Of a stretch of 64,000 nucleotides of DNA, positions 58,219-64,000 are shown one piece after another. Source of the DNA: Prostheceraeus crozeri (Eukaryota; Platyhelminthes; Polycladida; Euryleptidae); contig CAJQUW010003624.1 in NCBI GenBank assembly GCA_907163375.1, positions 25,001 through 89,000 on the forward strand. Direction: 5' to 3'. Position numbers and translations under genes: made by a program. Numbering within the stretch: the stretch's first letter is position 1; each line of letters begins with the position of its first letter. The notes under the pieces were generated by a model. That model was not told the DNA's origin, ran no database searches, and saw nothing but the letters and a program-made list of their open reading frames with translations.

Positions 58219-59484
58219 ATGGAGGCACGACGTGATGACGATATTGAGGTTCTTTTCACCTTAAGGCTTTATCTGAGAAGCAGAAAGCGTATACGCTCAG
58301 TATATATGAGACAATTTTTGAGTCAGCGAATACACCGTGGACAATATAAAATGTTGATTCCTGATCTGATTGATGATAAACACATGTTCTTCAACTATTT
58401 CCGTATGTCAAAATCCAGGTTTCAAGATTTACTGGATCGTGTGAGCCCTCTCATTACCCATGAAAGAACTCATGCACAACCAATTGGAGCTGCTGAGCGA
58501 CTTTGCTTGACTATACGGATTTTAGCCAGCGGCGATTCTCAGGCAAGTATGGCCATAAATTACAGAATCAGCAAATCATCTGTTTCCAGAATTGTTAAAG
58601 AGACCTGTGCAGCGATATGGGAAACTTTACACCCAGATTTTCTCGCGCCTCCAACAAAAGAAAAATTCATGGAAATTGCTGAAGATTTTTGGAAAATATG
58701 GAATTTCCCTAATTGTATGGGATCAATCGATGGTAAACACGTAGAAATTATCGCCCCGCCCAATTGTAGATCTCTATTTTACAACTACAAGAAGCATTAT
58801 TCAATCATTTTGATGGTTGCGGTCGATGCAAAGTACCTGTTTACATACGTGGATATTGGTGCATATGGACACTGCAGTGACAGTACTGTTTTCATGGAAT
58901 CAACTTTCGGTAAGACCATCAGTGATATGACGATTTGTGCTTCAGATGAAAATTTTCTTCCTGAGACCAGTATGAAATCCCCCTTTGTCTTTATTGGCGA
59001 TGAAGGATTTCCTTTGAAACCCAACATTATGCGACCGTATCCAAGAAGACAACTAGATTGCGAAAAACGAATATTCAACTATCGCCTCTCGTGCGCTAGA
59101 AGAACAGTGGAGAACGTTTTTGGGATTCTCTCGGCGAGGTGGAGAATTTTGCGTCGTCCCATTGAAGCGTACACTGCTGTAGATGAGATCGTGAAGGCTA
59201 CGACCTGCTTACATAATTACTTGAAATCAACAGACTTTAAAGAGACAAGTGAACGACGGTATGTACCACCGAATTTCATTGACCGGGATGGAGATGACGG
59301 TAACATCATACCTGGGGAATGGCGAACAGAAGTTGAAAATGCTGCATTTGGCTCAATTAGTAAAATTTCTTCCAACAATCACTCCAAGTTGGCATCCAAC
59401 ATTCGGAATAATTTCAAAAACTTCTTTCTCACAAATGCAGGGAAAGTGTCTTGGCAGGATAACGTCATACCTGTACACCCATAA
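58219..59484 (+). CDS. Harbinger transposase
   Basis: 421 codons, uninterrupted. A helix-turn-helix-like stretch lies at about 105-130 (INYRISKSSVSRIVKET). The DDE nuclease residues are Asp171 in CMGSIDGKHVEI, Asp261 in FIGDEGFPL and Glu298 in RRTVENVFGILSARWRI. These match the DDE_4 type. The ATG at 58219 is the first in frame and lies within 190 bp of the transposon end. The frame is intact, so it may be active, but its partner gene is broken. Confidence 0.93.
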   Translation: MEARRDDDIEVLFTLRLYLRSRKRIRSVYMRQFLSQRIHRGQYKMLIPDLIDDKHMFFNYFRMSKSRFQDLLDRVSPLITHERTHAQPIGAAERLCLTIRILASGDSQASMAINYRISKSSVSRIVKETCAAIWETLHPDFLAPPTKEKFMEIAEDFWKIWNFPNCMGSIDGKHVEIIAPPNCRSLFYNYKKHYSIILMVAVDAKYLFTYVDIGAYGHCSDSTVFMESTFGKTISDMTICASDENFLPETSMKSPFVFIGDEGFPLKPNIMRPYPRRQLDCEKRIFNYRLSCARRTVENVFGILSARWRILRRPIEAYTAVDEIVKATTCLHNYLKSTDFKETSERRYVPPNFIDRDGDDGNIIPGEWRTEVENAAFGSISKISSNNHSKLASNIRNNFKNFFLTNAGKVSWQDNVIPVHP

Positions 59485-60082
59485 ATACATGGATTATATT
59501 GTTATTAACTTTTTTGAAGAACTAGGCCTAAATATCTTTGAGGTCCCATGAATGCAACTTCGTCGATTATCAATAAAAGTCAATACCATATCATATTTCT
59601 ATTCAATGACATAAATCAGTTGTTACTGATATTCTCATACACTTTAGCAATATTAAAATAAGAAGATTCTCCTGTATCACTCATCGAAGTGTTCATATTC
59701 TGCAACTCAGTAAATACCGGTCTCTCCAAAGCAGATGACTGTTCAGCTTCAAAAAGCAAACGTTGAATATTCATCTTGACTTTTGCTTTCAATACAGGAT
59801 TGAATCGTTTCAATGATGCGGCGACACTTTTAGCTGAAATGAAAAGAAGTCAAAGTTAAGATGTCAGACAATAAAGACATTCGGCAGGACCCTAAGGTTG
59901 ATGCAATAAATACTTCAAATTCTGTCAGATGACAATTTTACCTCATTTAACATAAAGCGCAAATAAAAATTTACGTTATTGAAGCACTAATATTAAAAAA
60001 TATATCAAAAAATCAAAACTTTAAATTCGATCAGCGCGTTTTTTCGATTTATACGCTATAATTGATATATTTATTCTGTGCA

Positions 60083-60645
60083 TCACTCACCATAAATCAA
60101 GTCTTCGTCGTCAGCAGCTTCTCTATCTTCATCTCGAGATTGCAAGAATTTGAGAATTGCTTCATCAACCGATGCGGCAGTTGATTTGCGCCTCCCCACT
60201 GTAACAGTTTTAGCAGTTTCCGGTGACACTGAAAGTGGCGTGGAAACTGAAGCTGGAAAGTCTTTTGTTTCAGATTGCTCTGGAAATTCTAGGTCTACAC
60301 TATCTTGTGATGTCGATTCACGCTTGTTCGCAATAGTTTTTCTTCGCTCGCTACAGTTATCCAAGAAGGACATGAGCTCATAATAAGCCCATCGAATCGG
60401 TTTCGAAGATCCGCTTCCTGACCTCGTCTCAGTTTCCTTTTTTTTCTTTATCTGACGACGAGTATCGCGTAGCCCGCTCCATTTTTTCTTACACTCTTCC
60501 GGGCTCATATTTAATTCCTTCGATATTGTAATCCATGAGTTCCATTTTTGATGGTGTCTCGATAATCTTGACTTTTCAAATTCCACAAATGTTCATGCCT
60601 TTGGACGGCGCAGATAAGTTCCTCACGGGTCACTGGACTCTCTCA
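60083..60645 (-). CDS. Harbinger MADF/Myb-like accessory protein, one frame break
   Basis: The second Harbinger gene. It is normally needed for nuclear import and end binding of the transposase. The N-terminal part (EELICAVQRHEHLWNLKSQD, at about 60640-60545) is in one frame. The rest of the MADF domain (SWITISKELNMSPEECKKKW, then LRDTRRQIKKKK) is in another. One missing base at about 60535 explains this. The expected start codon position reads GTG, which suggests decay. The C-terminus is Ser/Pro-rich and ends with acidic EDREAADDEDLIYGE. Confidence 0.75.
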
Positions 60646-60891
60646 TCTCAACTCATGAAATGACTGCGCTTTCTCTGCAGAGGTTGTCGGTAGAAGTTCA
60701 ACGCTGTTCAACACGCTAACGATGTCTGCAGCTTGCGATCGATAATGGTACGTATTTTTACTCTGCAGAGATTGCTAAAATATCGTTTAACTATTTCATC
60801 TGTGACCTACATTCTGCCGAGTTAAACGAGATTTGGTTGTCATAGTTTCCAAGCTCTGTAGAGTCTGCAGAGTGGAAGTATAAACCAACCT

Positions 60892-61380
60892 TCAATCTTG
60901 ACCGCTTCGTCCACGCATTCATTCCCAACCAACTCGAAGTTCCGAGGGCTCCTCATCCATTGCTGCTGTCGCTGAGTGCTAACGGCAGTGGTCTCATCCT
61001 TATCCACCATTTGCAGCTAGCCAGCTTCTCCCGAAGCCTGGAACGCAAAAGCGAGATATCACAATCGACAAGCACACCCAAGGCCAAACCCAATCTGATC
61101 TTCATGCCCTCTCTTTGGCCCACCTGCAAATTCCATGACGAGCTCCACCCTCTTCTCTACTTCCACACACCTACACATCCCCAACTCTTCCAACCCAATC
61201 ATTTTCCTGTTCCCACACAGCTCCAGGGAATGTCCAAATATCAGCTGGGCCATGCTAACCCTATCCTCCTTGGATAATTGGACTTCCACAACCCTGTTAA
61301 TCCCGCCATTATATAGTGATTGACACTTCTCGTTCACCCACACTCTGTCCCCTCTCTCCACCTCTTCACTGTGTGTTGAT
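60892..61380 (-). pseudogene. Retroelement-like sequence, 5' part, split by Harbinger
   Basis: Minus frames include RGDRVWVNEKCQSLYNGGI and MAQLIFGHSLELCGN, in a GC-richer stretch than its surroundings. Composition and orientation continue in 57786-58032 on the other side of the transposon. Family not identified. Confidence 0.3.
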
Positions 61381-61824
61381 ATTGTTGCTGTTGTCAGACC
61401 ACATGCCCGATTTCACATTGTGTATCATTATTCAATATTTTACGTTGGTTGGCGCATCTTCCCTGATTGGCCCACTGTAAAATTTCGCAGTAACTTGAGG
61501 CTGGCAAGCTTCAAACATGCAATATTTTTGAAGATCAACAAGAACAGCCGTAAACTCAGTGTGTTTCCTGCTGCGCAGCGCACACTGAACTTTTAGGGAA
61601 AAACACAGGTATAAGAAATTATTTACCATAATTTACAATATGAAAGATTATTTCAAGTTCGTAGATACATATGAAGCATCGAAACATAAAAGATATTTGC
61701 GTACGCAGAACAACGCAAAATGTGAACCTCCCGATGAAAATTTCTAATCATTTTAATTCGACCGGACAATTCAATACTGGTCTTACTGAGTAGCTGCTAA
61801 TCGCAAGAATTTCTTCATTTTCAG

Positions 61825-62024
61825 CATGCCAAGTCAAGCTTCGATATCTGCAAGGAGCAATAGAATATTATGGAAACTATCTGTCAACGTACTGTCGTTG
61901 GACAATCGTTGCACATCTAGGAAATCGCATAAATGCTACATTTGGATTTTTCCCATCTGCCGCTGATTTTCGCTCAGATTGTGAACGTTACAAACGGAAT
62001 AATACATACCCTATTGGCGTAAAG
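61825..62024 (+). CDS. Multi-CUB protein, exon I (CUB 5, first half)
   Basis: Enters in phase 1 after TTCATTTTCAG with ACQVKLRYLQGAIEYYGNY, then CRWTIVAHLGNRINATFGFF and DCERYKRNN. It is a divergent CUB first half (C.W.I.A..G..I...F). Leaves in phase 0 at AAAG|GTAAGT. The preceding intron is 4.5 kb. Confidence 0.8.
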
Positions 62025-62229
62025 GTAAGTGTGTCAACAAAATCTAAAATCTAGATTTCAGTGGTGCAATCATCAATCTGAAGACATAAACAAAATACTG
62101 TGGCTTCAAATTTCAGTCTTTAATTTGTGCCTTGAAATGGCTATAATGAATTGAAGTTGTATTGAGTTATTATTTCTGAAGAAAGTTAAGCACAATAATA
62201 GACTTCTTCAGACTAGGCTGAGTCTTCAT

Positions 62230-62335
62230 TGCGCAGTGATTACGTGTCTGGCCTTGTGATCTATAATTCGAATGGCTGAGCCCCGAGAGCGTCATTGGAT
62301 GTCGGCCGGAAGGGCATCCGGTCCTAATGTATCAC
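62230..62335 (+). repeat. tRNA-derived SINE copy 2
   Basis: GCGCAGTGATTACGTGTCTGG (A-box region), TTCGAATGGCTGAGCCCCGA, then GTCATTGGATGTCGG and GAAGGGCATCCGG. It aligns along its length with the copy at 27488-27605. Confidence 0.55.
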
Positions 62336-62619
62336 ATCGCTCCAGGAAAAGATGACTATGTCACTATGTCGAGGCCTCCGGAGGGAGAGTTACTATTTTG
62401 CGTGTAGGATTTTGGAAAATCCGTAAATAAATCAGTATCTGGCACATCTTTGCGCGAATTTCGTCGCTATCAGTAGCATTCACTCACTTGCTGTAGTATT
62501 TTTTCAATCGTTATTTTTGCTGAAGTTGCAAAGTCATCAGCAGTTGAAAAAAACACGTCTAATATTAGAATCTGAATAACAATTACCTAAAAATCCTTTG
62601 ATGAAATCTTTCATTTCAG

Positions 62620-62892
62620 GTCAGTACCGGATCTACTCAACAAGGATCTACTCAACCCCTGAGAACCAGCACTTGCTATCACAGGGACATTTCAGGACCT
62701 GCTTTGAGGTTCTCATCCAATAAAAATGTAATGACAATCGAATTACGAAGGCAAAGAAATGCTCCTCAAGATGTATTTCAAAACTGGCACTTCTTGCTTG
62801 AGTACAGAAGTGTTGGCTGTGGTGGTGAGCTGAAGGAGCCCAGTGGAGTGATTACCAGTCCAAATTATCCAAATCCATATCCTGTGCACACG
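62620..62892 (+). CDS. Multi-CUB protein, exon J (CUB 5 end, CUB 6 start)
   Basis: Enters in phase 0 after TTCATTTCAG. The first part completes CUB 5 (TCYHRDISGPALRFSSNKNV, then HFLLEYRSVG). The last 30 residues open CUB 6 with CGGELKEPSGVITSPNYPNP. This exon therefore crosses a domain boundary, unlike the earlier ones. Leaves in phase 0 at CACACG|GTCAGT. Confidence 0.88.
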
Positions 62893-63759
62893 GTCAGTAT
62901 CACCCAATACACTTGATTGTCTTAATATGTTGTGTCTAAGTTGATATTTCTTTCTATTATAATCTATAGCATTATGATAATTAGACTCATGACTCAGTCT
63001 GTTGAAAATAATAAAATAAAAAATACAAATACAAATTCGAAATTTTATGGAGAATGCGATGGTATTATTCATTTTGCAAACAGAAGCAAAATTGTTTTCT
63101 GAAATGAAAATACCGCAGTTAAAATGGGTTCAGATCCATTTGAGAGCACGGCAACCGTGCTGTGTATGTGAACGCAGTCTGCGGTTTTGTACTGAGTGTA
63201 ATGATAGAAACCGAGAAGCCATTTAGCTCGGCTGAAAATAGCCGTAAAACCGTGCTCTGTCTGAACTGGCCTTAAGAAAGTCTCGAAAAACAGATTTAAT
63301 ACAGATTAATCAGTTTTTGAAAAGACCTACACACGTCAGTATTATACCGTGCATTTTCCGGCATCAATTGCAAAGTAAGAACAGAACTATGAGTAGGTAA
63401 ATATTTAAGGTAAATTTAAATCGAGGGACAAGAACTTTTCCAAATTATGCCATGACACAAGCCATCTGTGAACGTGAGTGGATCCAGTGGTACACACATA
63501 AGGAAATTGCATGATCACAAGGAACATAACCATGAAGAAGCTTCCGTTAACTGAAAATCGAACATACATGTAGTCATCGAGCCTGAAATGCGGCCGAATA
63601 GCCGCCAAAGATCGCGAAGCACTATAACTATTGTCATATGAAGAAAAGCACAATTTTAGATTGCTTATTGTTCTCTATTGGATTAATGATTTTTTAAGAA
63701 TTTAATCTTAATTTATCCCTCGACCTGGCTATAATGATGTCATTAATTCTTATTTGCAG

Positions 63760-63996
63760 AATTGTAGGTGGATTATTCGCGGAAGACCAGATCAAGTTGT
63801 TGAATTTGTCGTCCATCATATGGAAATGGAGTCGCATACTAATTGCAGCTTTGACTATCTACGAGTGTATGATGGAATAGTAGTTTCGAACACTACTAGA
63901 AATGTCAATCTTTGTTACAATACTAACAACTCAACGAATGGAAAATACAATTACACAAGTTTTTCCAACATAATTACCGTGACATTCCGATCTGAC
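63760..63996 (+). CDS. Multi-CUB protein, exon K (CUB 6, continued), runs to window edge
   Basis: Enters in phase 0 after TTATTTGCAG with NCRWIIRGRPDQVVEFVVHH, then ESHTNCSFDYLRVYDG (acidic residue plus FDYL and DG, the CUB calcium-site pattern), and ends TSFSNIITVTFRSD. GTAA at 63997 looks like the next donor in phase 0. The gene continues beyond the window. Confidence 0.88.
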
Positions 63997-64000
63997 GTAA

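Larger units (their letters stand above)
58033..60891 (+). mobile_element. PIF/Harbinger DNA transposon, both ends present
   Basis: The left end AGGTTGGTTTATACTT and the right end (its complement ending ...AAGTATAAACCAACCT) form the terminal inverted repeats. Internal CTCTGTAGAG-type words follow at both sides. The flanks TCA (58030-58032) and TCA (60892-60894) give the 3-bp target duplication expected of this superfamily. It carries the usual two genes, transposase (+) and a MADF/Myb-like protein (-), converging tail to tail. Confidence 0.88.

Overview
The window is nuclear DNA of an invertebrate animal. The evidence is a spliced multi-CUB receptor-type gene whose introns run up to 16 kb, an intronless CARD gene nested inside it, and a dense mix of metazoan transposons (CR1/Jockey-like LINEs, Penelope-like elements, PIF/Harbinger, mariner, tRNA-derived SINEs, MITEs). 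I cannot name the phylum from the sequence alone.

Layout. Positions 1-6290 are an almost pure purine strand made of A-runs separated by single Gs. Positions 6323-17186 are a compact virus-like island. In order it holds a duplicated PC4-like gene (-), two tandem paralogous 'WEVGV' proteins that may be structural (+), a protein-primed family B DNA polymerase with zinc fingers and an endonuclease VII-like insert (-), a 151-aa acidic protein (+), a 206-bp direct-repeat block, and a zinc/coiled-coil protein (-). I saw no integrase, packaging ATPase or capsid protease, so it is Polinton/adintovirus-like but atypical or incomplete. Three of its genes each carry one frame break that looks like a one-base indel, whereas the polymerase frame is intact. 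The polymerase gene and the coiled-coil gene appear to contain tiny 59-67 bp introns. Positions 17896-21150 are a 306-bp tandem array, plus related modules, punctuated by poly(G) runs of about 9-13.

Positions 21-29 kb are gene-poor and hold decayed mariner and SINE copies, nested palindromes built on GGAGTTAACTCC, and one of two inverted MITE copies. From 29418 to the right edge, a plus-strand gene contributes eleven exons encoding six successive CUB domains (cubilin-like architecture). Every intron phase agrees from exon to exon. Its first intron (29612-45742) contains the CARD-plus-propeller gene on the opposite strand and several retroelement fragments. Later introns contain a 280-bp-arm hairpin, a Penelope endonuclease fragment and a nearly complete Harbinger transposon with both of its genes.

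The genes fall into three sets: the host secreted/endocytic multi-CUB gene, a possible cell-death or innate-immunity adaptor nested in it, and a replication/virion-type gene set in the island. All assignments come from reading motifs and frames by eye; no database search was run.
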